From Brachypodius melanocephalos (taxonomy: Eukaryota; Chordata; Aves; Passeriformes; Pycnonotidae): 64,000 nt of DNA. Numbering within the stretch: position 1 is the first letter of the stretch; each line of letters opens with the position of its first letter. Below the pieces are notes generated by a model. That model was not told the DNA's origin, did not search any database, and saw only the letters and a list, made by a program, of their open reading frames with translations. The position numbers and the translations under genes are program-made. Location of the stretch: positions 7,470,258 through 7,534,257 of the forward strand of contig VZSR01003798.1 of NCBI GenBank assembly GCA_013398615.1, written 5' to 3'. Positions 24,401 to 36,700 of this stretch are shown piece after piece.

Positions 24401-25289
24401 TAACACTGGAATTTTCAGGCGAGTAAAATCATAATTTTATCAGAATAGTGATATCAACATTGTGTCATATGTAACTCTTGGCTTGAAAGTCCTGGTAGAA
24501 AACAGAGCAGTCCTGGAAACTTGATACCTTTTAAAATCCATGTCCCTTAAATAGGTTAAATCCCTCTAACACCTTTCACAGCAACATTTCTTCTGCTTGA
24601 AGCTCAGGCTCTCACTATGTTTGACATTTTATTTCCACTATTGGGTTGTCTTTTCCTTGTTTTTGCTCACTCACGGGACATACTGGCCAGCCTACAAAAA
24701 AGTAATTTGAATGTTTTAAACTAGATTAATATATTTTGACTGTATCCTCTCTGACACAGAGGACTGTAATGCAGCCAGCTGTTCATTGTTACTATGTTAA
24801 ATAAAGTAGAACTCCCTGGTGGCATTCCATATGCTAACAAATGATGTAATGAAATTCTGGTCATGTGAAAATTCTATCATTATACAACCCAGCATCCCCC
24901 ATGAGCACTCAGAGGCGAACAGACTTGCCTGAAAAGCCCCATAAACACATCCTCCTTACAATACAGAACTGCAAGTGGTTTAACCTGATATGCTGCTTGT
25001 TTTCTGTGTGCTACATGCCCCAGTAGTACAAGTACACTTTTCTCTGTGTTGGTGAAAACGTGCACAAGAAAAAAAGAGAAAATTTTGTTAACATGATGTT
25101 AACTTTGTTAACTTCTGTAAACACAGGGTGTGAGGAGTTGATTGCAAGAAACGTGATCTACAAGTGGCAGGTGGGGCTGCTCAGGTGGGCAAAGATAGAG
25201 AAGGAGGGAGAGAAAGCCAAGCAGGGAGAGAAGGAAGGTGCATCCTCTAAGAGACCTTGGTGAAGTCAATTTAACAAGCTTGTTCTTCC

Positions 25290-25313
25290 TCCCTCCCTCC
25301 CTCCCTCCCTCCC
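25290..25313. repeat. (TCCC)6 microsatellite
   Basis: Six exact TCCC units. A purine-rich stretch (about 25190-25240) lies about 50 bp upstream, so purine-rich and pyrimidine-rich segments sit on the same strand. Intergenic. Confidence 0.95.
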
Positions 25314-28300
25314 TTGATTAATGTTGTACCGTTTCAGTGATCCAGTTTCTAACACAAGCCCACACACAGTTGTAGGATCACAGTGAAAGAAATACAGAAA
25401 TGCTGAGTGGGAGTGAGACCAAATGCCAACTGTTAAAGTTTTACATCAACACTGAAACCAGCTTTCATAGAGCTGTGCCTGAAAGTGTGAAAAAAGAAGC
25501 AAGGATAAGACTGAAGGAAAAGAAGTAGATGAGCTTTACCTTAGAAAGTGTGGCTACAAATAGAAATTTTAACCTTGATTTATATGATTCTGAGTCACCT
25601 CTGTGGCTTACTCACATGAACCAGGATGGCAAGAGGTACATCTCAAATGGCTTGAAGGCAGCTGAGGAAGCAGGAAAGGAGATAAAAGCACTGCTTTTAC
25701 CAGTGGAATTTTCAGACAAGAGAAACCAAATAATAGCAAGCTAAGTCTAAACCTTTAGAAGATGTAGATGAGTGCTCAGTTCTTCAAAGTAAAATTGACA
25801 CATGGGGTCCCATCCAGCCAGTCACATGCTGCACAGGAGACTTGCTTATGGAATTGAGTCCCTTAAATTGACCAATCAGCTATGGAAATTGTGTACTGCA
25901 ATACAACTCTGAATTCCCTGGAGATGTACAAGCAATAGCCCTGTGAATTTTGTACTTCTATTATATTTGAAACATGTGTTTCTTGCCCTCTTCAGAGCCC
26001 ATACAACACACCTTTGGTGGGCAGCAGACAGATGCTGTCTGGAAAGCAGTGAGGTGGAAAGGGGAAGGTTCTGGGCTAGCAGGGGAGCTGGAGAGAAAAG
26101 AACTGAGAGAAGCCATTCCCAGTAAGCAGTGGGGCTTCCAGGGCAATCCTGCATGATGCTGGGCTTTTTGATCATCAGAATAGGATCTCCAGAGCAAAAC
26201 CAGGAGCACTGCATCACGCCTGACTGTTGGATGGCAGTCTCTTTTATTGGGAATGAAGATATTGGTAGATCCCTAACTCTTCCCATTGCCATAATTCAGC
26301 ACTGCTAGCAGCAGTGAAGGTTGATTTTTCTGGTGGGAAGGATGTGAGTTTGTCTCTGCGAGCTTGTCAGCTTATCAAAATGAAAGGCAAAAAGAAGCAG
26401 AAACATTTACAGAGACTAAGAAGTTTGAAATTAGAAGAAATCCTAAGCATGTCTGAAGACAGCAAAGCTTTGTGCCCCACAAGGCAGCACAATTTGAGAG
26501 CCACACCTTTCTTCTCCTGCAGCAGACAGCAGGACTGTACAGCCCAGAGCGTGGCCACACAGAGGTAGCAGCACATGACAATTTGTCTTATGCAAAGCCC
26601 CACTGGCACAGCTGTACTGGTTCAGGTTCTTGTAGCCAAAACAGGTATCTCTGCTGTGCAATGCAGACATACCCAAAGAGCCACTATAAACAGGTTGAGG
26701 TAGGCTGGATGCATCTCTGACAGCACTGGGATATGTTTCTTTCCATGATTCACAAAAGACAGGCAGAAACAATAAGAAAGCAAACACCAGTCCCATGTGA
26801 GCTTGGCCTGTTTAAGGTTTTCAGAGGAGTCTCATCTGAGCTTCAGCCTGGCTATGCTGCAATTCTGTCTTGGTGTTTATCTGTTCTTTCCTAGAGAATT
26901 CAATGCAAAAATGTCAGCAGGCTTTCACTAGCAAGGATGAGGAGGAGGAAGAACACCATATGGCATTTCCCAAATGTGTTGACATGCCTTTCACATGTTT
27001 ACATTTCTTGACCATGGTCTGAGTCCAACCTCAAGGTAACCTTGAACCTTGCAAACTAAATACAGCCCTGCTAGTGCAGCTGGAACAGGTGAGAGAGCCA
27101 GATAACACTGAAAGACCTTAATCCAGAGTCTTAAGAAAAGAAAGAAAAAATTACTCCTCAAAATCTGTACTGCTAGAGCCACCCTTCTTGCTACACTGAC
27201 AACTTTTTATTCTGGAAATAGCAGTGCAGTATGTTCACCACCACATATCATGGATCTGAATGAAAAATCTAAGTTTTATTGCCTAAATAGTGCACAGGAT
27301 AAGGACACCTTAAGGACAGAGACAGAGTGCTGACTCACCCACCCTTGCTTCCAGCTGAGCAATAGCCTTGGGGAACTGTGCAGCAGAAAATCCATTATAC
27401 AGATCTGCTCCTACTCTGTATTCTGCCTGAAGAAAATAGATAGATATTCCCTTCCTGTACCCTGGATGGTGTCTGTGAGCAGTGCTAAAGCTGTGCAGCT
27501 CCCACAGAGCCCTGTCGATGCCTGAGCTCCCAGGAGAGCTGCTGACCCAACTGTAGCACCTGGGGGAATACTGTGTTAAAATTCCTGGGAAGGGATAGGA
27601 CTGTGAAGCTGTGGGCTGTGATCCAGGGTTTGAGCCTTCCTGAAGCAGTTTTATTTCTGTAACATAATTAGAAATGTACATGAATTGGCACTGGAACACC
27701 AATAGACTAATTCTTAACATGGCCTCAGACTGTTAAATCACAAAATACATGTTCTATAATATTTGTTTTCTTTTTAAATTCACTTTTAAAACATCCAAAC
27801 AAAACTCCTCTCCTTACTCCCTCTGGAAGATATTTTGTGAAGTATGTTGGCAGAAGACACAGATTGTTGTATTTACTGGTGACATCATAATGAATTAAAG
27901 TAAAAGAGGAGAAAGTAAAATTAAAAAGAGGTCAAATTCCAGCCATTTGTCTGGAGTAAGGTTCAGTTTTGAAGTAATTTTTTCAGAAGAGATTTTATAG
28001 TTACAATTTATAATGAGGTTAATTTGAAACTGAATATGTTAATCCTTGGTTTGATACCCTTGACACTGCAAATGCATTGCTTCCCTTGGTGTGAAAATGT
28101 TCCTTATCATCTTTCTTTTGCTACTCTGTCAAAAGAATAATTTCTATTTCAGTCAGAGGCTCTGACTTTCATATTCATGGAAGATTTTGCTGTTCCATTA
28201 TCTTAACACTGGAAAAAACAATCTCTGGATGAATCACAACAATTGGAGTTGGTAAGGATGGAAAATAGGATGCTGCCTGCTGAACACTACCCATCCAGGA

Positions 28301-28378
28301 TTGCTGTGCATAGGCTGGGAGTCTTTCCAGGGAACTGAGCATGAATTCCACCTCATCTAAGTTGTTGGTCAGTTTGTT

Positions 28379-28391
28379 GGGGGGGGGGGGG
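28379..28391. repeat. G13 homopolymer
   Basis: An uninterrupted run of 13 G in AT-rich intergenic DNA, within the small open frame at 28341-28535. Length is likely variable or error-prone in sequencing. Confidence 0.9.
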
Positions 28392-29427
28392 TATTACTTT
28401 CTTTTTTCTGTGACTTTTCTGGTATCATTTATAGAACAACTCTCAGGAAGTAATGAGTTTAAGTATTTTCAGAATTTGCAGGTTTCATCCCCTGACTTTG
28501 AAGCTCATATGAATTCTACAAGGCAGAAAAAGTGAAAATAATGATTTGCCTTCCACCTGCAGGTCACTGAGCTGAATCATCCTGCCTTGTAAGTGTTGTT
28601 CAGCAGCGTACTTGACTACTGCTTACACCTCCAATCTATTTCCTAACTTAGAGTTGTTAACAACATCCAAACTCCTCTTCTGTCTGGCCCTACACAGCCT
28701 GAGTCTTCTGGCAGAGCTTAGAGAGTGAGAATTGAGAGGCAGCAGCCCTAACACAGATGTTTACTATTCAATTAATTAACTCTGTCAGTGTTAGTCACTG
28801 GCACATTCAACTCAAGAGAATGGAAACATGTTGGGGGGACACAACACAACAGGAATAAAATCACAAAAAACTGAACATATTTCAATATTAATTAGGCAGA
28901 AAATAAAATGAAGATTTCAATCCAAAACCTGTGTGCTCTGCCCACGACTCAAAACTGACAAAACCACTCTGCAATATTGTGGTTTCCATGTTTGTTCTGA
29001 AACCCAACACACACAGAGGCATTACCATGGAGCAAGTCCTGTGAAGATTGAGGGTGAGCAATCCTCTTTACCCTCCTCACACAGCTCAGTGCCTGTTCCT
29101 TCTCACAAGGCTTCACCACTACACAATTTCCCTCTTTTCCCATTCCTGCCCAACTCACAGGAACCTGTGACCACCTATGAATTAGCCAACATCTCCTTCC
29201 ACCTACCTCTTTTCAGAGGAACTCCATGGTGAAACACATGGAGGAACTGCTTTTCTGTTGGGTGTTTTATTGTCTGAACCAAAGTGTTCTGAGATGCTGC
29301 TTCTTAAACTGTGAGAAAATAGTTAATGCAATACAATGGCTATCTCCACCCTAAAGCCTGTGGTTTTCCAAAACCACAAACTGACTTTATGGCAGCCAAG
29401 TTCCCTACTTTTTCATATATATTTATG

Positions 29428-29449
29428 AATATATGCATATGCATATATT
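29428..29449. repeat. Perfect 22-bp AT-rich palindrome
   Basis: A sequence centred on ATATGCATATGCATAT is identical to its own reverse complement over 22 bp with no spacer. It sits in a wider AT-rich stretch (about 29410-29485) of TATA- and TTTATA-like words. Cruciform-prone DNA; no gene link seen. Confidence 0.9.
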
Positions 29450-32400
29450 TATAGATTTATAAGTGCATTACAATATATTTATACTCACTAAATGGATAAT
29501 GAATGAATCTACTGACTTATACACAGAAGATGTTGGTGTAGGCCAGTTTAGATGCAGGATATAGTTTGGATATAGAACTCCAAGAATTTTCTTGAGAGGA
29601 AAAAAACATCAAAAATATCTCTGTTACATAGTTAAACACACTTCTGAACTCTGCCTAACCAATTACTTTTGTACATTGGCTTGAAACTACAGCTGCAAGC
29701 TGTACAAAGGAAATGACGACAGGATATAAAAGACTAGGGAATATTCAATATTTACTAAACAAAGATCTTACTTTGAGTATGTGTTCAGTCATACCATAAG
29801 TATTTGACAGAAACAGCTCTCTGTGCCTGGACAGTTCAGACAGTCATTGCTGTCATTTTGCAGTGTACATACAATAACTCACCTTGCATTAAAGGCACAT
29901 GCAATATCTGACTTTGTCCTCTCTTCTTAAATTATGAATTCAAGCCAGAAAGGCTCTGTCAAGCCAAAAGGCATTGATAAATATTAGAACAAAACCCGGA
30001 ACCCTGAAAAGACCATGAACATTTTGAGAAATTAATTTCATACCTTAGTTGTTCAAAGGAACTCTCTTCAAAGGAAGAATTTCCAAGCTCAGACTTGAAG
30101 ACAAAGTTATAATCACACCAAGTTGTTGAAAGGGATTTTACAACTTCATCTGACTTCTTAGGTGACTAGAGAGCAGTTCAGAACATTTTTAATATTGCCA
30201 GATGAGAGTTGTTCCTTTAACAAAATGTGTTACGTCTTCTCCTTGGGAACTGAAGAAAAGGGCCATTGTAAAACATTATTATTTATGAACTGTTTTATGG
30301 TGTTTGCCAGATGACTGTGCAAGGGGCCCCATGTCTAATCAGGCTGTACAGAGTAGTGACAGACTGCCACATTTTGGGAGCCTTTAGTCTGTAGAGGCAA
30401 CAGAGGCAAAAGGTCGGAGCTGATCACCCCTGCTGGAGATGGCCAAGAGTGATTAAATTATGTGTCCAGCTTCAGAGACTGAGATCTGCCATAAAGCAGG
30501 AAACAAGCTCAGATCTCTGGAGGCCCATGGTTGCACCCCTGATGTGCTGTGACTCACAGTTAACTCATGGTTGATTAATGATAATTAGGATTTCAGTTAG
30601 GAGGGATCACCCATGTCCTCTGCCCTTCACATTTCCAAGGGCTGCTTAAGTGGTCACATTTTACTGGCACTCTTTTTTGTAGAAATTCTTTTTGAGGCCC
30701 AGATATTGAAGCATCTACAGACATCTTGGTTCACAAAAGATGATAGAAGACATGAGGGAAAACCGATAATTCCCTGCCACTCATCTGAGCCACTGCGAGC
30801 AAGCAGCAGTCCCAGTTCTGATAAGATTTATATGAAAAAACCTTTGATTTGTCAGCTATAAATTCGGGAAAACTGTGATCTCTTTGCAGTAGTCCTTGAC
30901 AAGAATAAGAGTTATAGCCCTAGAATAAATTATTTGCTAGCTTCTTCAAAGACTCTGTTGGAGGGGGGGAAGATCTGGTGGTCCCACATTTATGATGGAC
31001 TTGCTTCAGCTTGTAGATTTTCTGCTCTCTTTTTATCAGGCTTCTCTGCCATCTTTGCATTTCCTGAATTTTCCCATCATTGATTTACTTTTTTGTTCAG
31101 ATATGTCCCTACTTCTTTTCTCATGCGCTGCTTTTGCAGCAATTTGAGCAAAGTGTAAAGAAAACTGGATCAAATTAAAAATAGATTTTTCTTTCTTCCT
31201 AGCTGCTAACATGGGTATGAGATTGAAAAGAATCACAGAGACAAAAGAATAGTGGTAAGTCAAGCTTTTTGCCACTTTTGAACATCTTTGCAATGCATCT
31301 TGTTCTCCTTTTACCTTCACAGTTCAATAATGAACTAAGATCTCCCTTGTTCAAGTAAAGCCTGACTCCTAAGATAGCAGCTAAGTTTTACGCCCCTGCA
31401 CTTCCCATTCATTGCAGAAACACTAGAGCCTTCTCTGAGCTGGCTGCAGATCTTCCTTCCTCCCCCACCCCCACCCAACTGGAAGCTGCAGGAACAAAAA
31501 GTTGTAGTATATAGTTTCCCTGCAAGGTTTTTAGTGCTGCTTATCTCTGGAAAGAGTTTGATCTTTTCCCGCTTTGATTAGAAGATGACCCAGATGGGAA
31601 GGTACAGGTATTTTGTGCCATCAGCAGCAATATAACTTGTTCAAGCTGACAGCCCACTAGATTCTCACTAGGTGAGGATTTATTGTAGGAGGCCTTAAGG
31701 TATAGAAAGCAACAAAAATAGCTGTATAGTAGCTTGCAAGTCTTACCAGAGTCATTTTCTTCAGGAGTGCTTGACATTTCTGTGCAAGGAGCCCAATCGC
31801 TATTCTGTAATTAACTTTCTCTTTTATAATCCCATTTTTCCTTCTAACTGTGAAAAGGAAAGAGTTTTGCTCAACCCTACCAGCTTGTTCCAAAGCCAGG
31901 GGAGCCTACATCCAATACTGAACACCACAACATGTCAGGAAAAATAAATGAAATGGCTTTGTGGTGTCAGTTTGGGAAGAAATGAGATGAAATATTTTTT
32001 CCATGTGTTGAATGAGCCCAGACAAAATCTGTCTAGATACTAGACTCACTACAACCTGCTTGTAGCATTTTTGGAGGAATGAACAGTCTATTTTATGGCA
32101 GACACTCAACCATGCTACACACTCTGAAAAATACTCCCTTTTCTCAGAATAAAATTCCTTCATAGTTAGATAAAACAGTAGAAGTTATTTGGTAGAGTCT
32201 TCTGGAATAGCAGAACATATTAGCTATGATTCTATACAGCACTCATATTTTTTTTTGTAATTTCTAACTACTCTTGAATCAGAACTAAATGAATAAATCC
32301 CAATAAAAGGAGAATTCAAAAAATCAAGCGCTTGTTCCAGGTGACCTCATATGTTGGAGAGCAAGTTCTGGGTGACTGTGGGTTACTGGAAGTCTCTTCT

Positions 32401-32543
32401 GGCTGGAAATAGATGTGATTTTTTTTTCTCCAGGGTAAGACGAAGCTAGCTAAGCTTCTACTAAGCTGATTTCAGGTAAATACATATTATTTAAGACTTA
32501 AATTTTTGGTTTACAGAAAGTTCAGATTGTTTACTCTCTAATT

Positions 32544-32640
32544 AAAAACAAACTAAACCAAACCACAAATACACAGCAAAAACCCCAACACACCCTCAAA
32601 CAACAACACACACAAAAAAGAGAACACTCCAAAACCAAAT
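32544..32640. repeat. A/C-only biased tract
   Basis: About 97 bases made almost only of A and C on the + strand, including a short ACAACAACACACACA portion, with few G or T. Strong strand asymmetry of the low-complexity type. The open frame at 32596-32796 minus that crosses it is a compositional artefact. Confidence 0.75.
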
Positions 32641-32930
32641 GAATTCAAAGTCCAGGTTATTCCAGGGAGGATTATCCATGTGTAAAATGTGCATTTTTTT
32701 TTGTCTTTGACCTTCCCGCATTCCTGTGAATTTCATTGACTGTTGAACCACTGTCAAATAGGAGCAACAGCATTTTCTGTAACTTGCAGCCAGCAAGTCT
32801 CATTTTAAACACTGAAAATATCACAGTGTCCAGCTTAAGGACATTGAGCATGAAGAAGAAACATTCTGGATAAGCTTTATGTGCAGAGTCTCATAGTGTC
32901 CTTGGGGGCAAAACCAGTATTTTAAAGAAA

Positions 32931-32945
32931 TATATATATATATAT
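32931..32945. repeat. (TA)n dinucleotide repeat
   Basis: About seven TA units flanked by AAAGAAA and TTTAAA. Simple repeat. Confidence 0.85.
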
Positions 32946-33670
32946 TTAAACAGCCAAGAATTCTTGAGTTTTCATTCACAGCTTCTAAAATATAAGTACA
33001 TTTACACTCATAAAACTGCTTATTCCATGGCTACGTTACACATACTAGAAAGACTATTTATTCACAGCAATTACTGAAAGCACCACCCATTCTCACTGTA
33101 TCTCTCAGGCCACAATCACTGGTGTCAGAAGTGTTTTTGCTAACGAGACTGTGGAACTTGTAAGCACAGAGCTTTCCCACCCTTCCCTTCTCCCAAGCAT
33201 TCGACAAGCTGCAGTTTCAGGGTGGCCACACCCTGCTTGTTATTGTTAAAGTGAAATATTAAAGGTGGGTTCTTTTATATTTTCCTTAGCCTTTCACCTC
33301 TGTTTAAAATAGAGTGCATTCAAGGGACATCTGTGTTACTGGCAGCACCACCACATGAAGGAGTTTTCTATAAATAGCATCACTGCTAAATAAATGTCTG
33401 AAGCATAGCACTAACCAGCATGATGAAGTCAGTATTGTGTTATTTATTCTTAGCAGATCTGATGGCCGAGGAATAAAGTATGCATTTGTTTTCATTTTGA
33501 AATAATATGGTGAAGGTGCAAATAAAATTAAAAAGCAAAAGTCACAAGATGCATTGCCAAAATTGCTAAATTTCTTAGGATACACCAGCAAAATGACTGA
33601 TATCTGCATTCGAAAGGGGCTCCTGAATTTTTACACTTACGGTTTTTAGAGGTCATTTTTGAAAGTGTCG

Positions 33671-33760
33671 TTTCTCATCTCTCTTATCTCTGTGTTTTTC
33701 AGCTGTAAAATGGGGTTAATAACAGTTAATTAGTTCACAAAAGTATTATGATGGCAAAAA
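33671..33760 (+). mobile_element. Possible MIR-type SINE remnant
   Basis: TTTTTCAGCTGTAAAATGGG, then GTTAATAACAG, matches the remembered MIR core (CAGTTTCCTCATCTGTAAAATGGGGATAATAATAG) at many positions. The upstream CTCTCTTATCTCTG and the downstream decay also fit. MIRs are ancient amniote SINEs and survive in birds only as short diverged pieces. Recognised by eye; a repeat-library alignment is needed to confirm it. Confidence 0.4.
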
Positions 33761-36700
33761 TATTCAAGTGAGTAAAATGCATTAAGTTTCTCTGACTGAA
33801 TGAGTCACTACAATACAGAAATGATTTCAATTTGAGACGTTTGGCATGTGAAGGAGCAAGGTAAATACCAAGTAATTTTCTCCTGTTCTCATAACTGAAA
33901 AAATCACAAACTTAAAACAGAGGCCAGACTTTCAAAGAGCTATGGAAAAATCTACCCAAATATACATTTACAGCTTTATGTAGACATGCTTCGCTGACGT
34001 GAACACCAACCAGTTTTCTTAACTTTTTCTTTCCAAATCACTGACCATCTCTTAGAATAAATTCACACAGAAAAGCCTAAGAAAGAATAATCAGGAATGA
34101 ATAGAGAACAAAACAAGAAATATATTTTTGCCACCATGAAAATACATTACTTACCTATACCCTGTGTGCAGCTCTGTTTGCTCTTCTGAATCAATCATTG
34201 GGAATAATGCCATATGTCATTAAATGGAAGTCATATTTGTATTATTTTTCAGGACTGATTGACTAAGATCTTAGGTATTTTTTTATTGAGATGCATCATT
34301 AAAATATTGAATGCTGAAATCAGTAAGGTTGGAGGAATACAATTGCCAAGTAAAACAAATCAGAATTAAATGTACATTTCCACTGCAGAGCTCCCATGAG
34401 TTGGTATATGAGCCTTAGGAGAGGAGTAGGCAGATTAGGTCTCACAGAGACTTGTTTTCTTTGGCTGGCAAACAGCTAATCATTTCTTAACTTGGCTCTT
34501 GTTTCATATATCACATTCTATATGACTGCCCTTATGTTCCTCTCTTTCAAGTATTCTGAATTTCTTTCATATAGAGAGCAAGGTCTTCTAATTCAATATC
34601 AGTTTTTTGCTTAGAATAAGAAGGCAATCTGCTGTGCAGTATATTAAAGGGAAACCAAATATTTTTGGTGACAACTCAACACCTAAGGGTTCAAGCTGAC
34701 CTTACACTAATGATTGTTATCCTATCCTGTATTCCCCAAGCCATATGGATTTTTGATTACAGTGCAACCACAGACTTGCATGATAAACCAGTCACTACAG
34801 TAAAACACCAGTAATGACACAATCAGCCGTGTAACTGGTGCTGCTCAGCCATCAGTTAGAATCTATAGGGAGCTGCAGTACCCCAGGGAAGAAGGGTGAA
34901 GCAGACACTGTCTCTTCCAGAACAGCCTCACAGGACTGAGGACAGCAAAGCTTGCACCCTCTCTTTGAAGTTAAGCTGATTGACTGCCAGCTTGTTCTCT
35001 GGCATGACTGCAAAAACTGATTAAGAGGCACTCAGCACAATGACTGCTGAGGAGCAAAATTTCATGGGTTACTTCAGGCTGTGAGTACAAGCTCCAGCTG
35101 TGATTGACTTTTGAAAACTTCTCTGGGGTGCTGGACTGTGGTGAGAAGCTGGTTTTCCTTACCTTCTCCCAGAACCATACATTTTCCAGCATGCTGGACT
35201 TCTGAGGAACTGCAGTGGGGTAAATCTGCGGTGCCAGATACGAAAAGAAGGTGCCAAACATTTTACAATTTGCTTTTCCAATTACAACTACCCTCTGATT
35301 CTTCTGAGCCCCTGGTTTGCTGGCCCTGGGCACCTGGACTCATTCAGGCTGAGGACAGGTCACTGTCCTAAGAAGAGCATTGCTCACTTGGGAGGTCGTT
35401 TGTCCAGACCCACAGCATTATTTTCTAAATTTCACTCCTAATAGCCACCCCACTCAACAAAAATCAATACATCTACCCCAAAAAATACCAGTTTGTTTGT
35501 GTAATACCTTTACCACTTCATCCAGGGTTCATATCGTATTTCAGTGCTGATCTGAATTTGCAGGTCATGTCTTAACAGCTTTGCACCTACCCCACCTATG
35601 AAAAACAGTAATATGGCTGTAAGTAAGCACGTCATATAAGCAGACTGATTAGATAAGATAAAGCACAGTGTATGTCTAAAATGCAACCCATACACCATAT
35701 TTCGATTACAGCTACATGTGTGTCCTAAGGCAGGTGCTGAAATACCTCAGATACATACTGGCTAAATAAGCTAACACTACTGGACTGTTGTGTAACAGGT
35801 CAAGAGATTACACAACATTTCTTGAGATACATTATTAAGTGTAAGGTTTTAGTCAATGATATCACATGAGAATAAATAGGAGTATTGACAACACTTTAAA
35901 AAAATCAGCATTTCAGTTCTAGGAGAAATCCACCAAGTTACACATTTCATAAATGGAGAACTGTCATGATTTACAAGTATACAGTAGAAACCAAGATATT
36001 TAAAAGAGCAATTAAAACTTCTCAAACTATATTTAGTATTCATAAAGATTGCTAGAGTTTATGGACCTGTTTCTTCCATCAGTTAAATTCATATTACTTT
36101 CAAATAATGGCTCCCTTTTCTTAGTTTTAATAATCCTGGGTTTCTACTAACTGAACTTCCATTGAAACAGAGCAGTCTCTAAAAATTAGACTGACACAGA
36201 TACTTATTTGCATTAAAATTTTCATTTTCCCACTTTCCTTCTTTACATAGAGACTTCTCTTGATTCATTTTTTATTTCCCTCTTACCTGCCTCTGCCTTC
36301 ATTTTCATTGATTTTCTTTTGCTTCATTTTTTAAAAAATTTCTCTGAAACTTTAAAAAAACATGCTGCATTAGAAGAATCCTTGGAAATATCATAACAGG
36401 ATTGTTCATCTCAAACATAAACACTTTCCTTTTTCTACAGTCATTTGATACCTCCCTCTTTTCTAAAAAAGAACCCTTAAAAAAACAATCATACTCATGG
36501 AGTACCTAAGAGTTGCTGTCTCTGTTGGCCAGTAGCTTCATTGTAAATTGTAATGTCTGAAAACACGACAACAGAATTACCTGGTTGTGTATATACAGAA
36601 TGGTCATTCATGAGTTTATTTATTTAATCATACACACACAAAAACACCCAGATATTTTAGAAGCTACTTGTTAACTGAATATAACTGCTGCTAGTGTCAT

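Larger units (their letters stand above)
6861..33650. other. Intergenic DNA, no supportable gene
   Basis: AT-rich, CpG-poor noncoding sequence. The open frames are short, scattered over both strands and composed like random AT-rich translation. The longest, 20401-20952 on the minus strand (183 codons), has no recognisable domain. Items listed separately: a 19-bp tandem duplication (7695), a perfect hairpin (9485), a nuclear-receptor-like cluster (15414), a TCCC repeat (25290), a G13 run (28379), a 22-bp palindrome (29428), an A/C-rich tract (32544) and a TA repeat (32931). No tRNA-like internal promoter or rRNA sequence was noticed. It may hold enhancers or lncRNA exons, which cannot be detected without comparative or transcript data. 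Confidence 0.7.
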
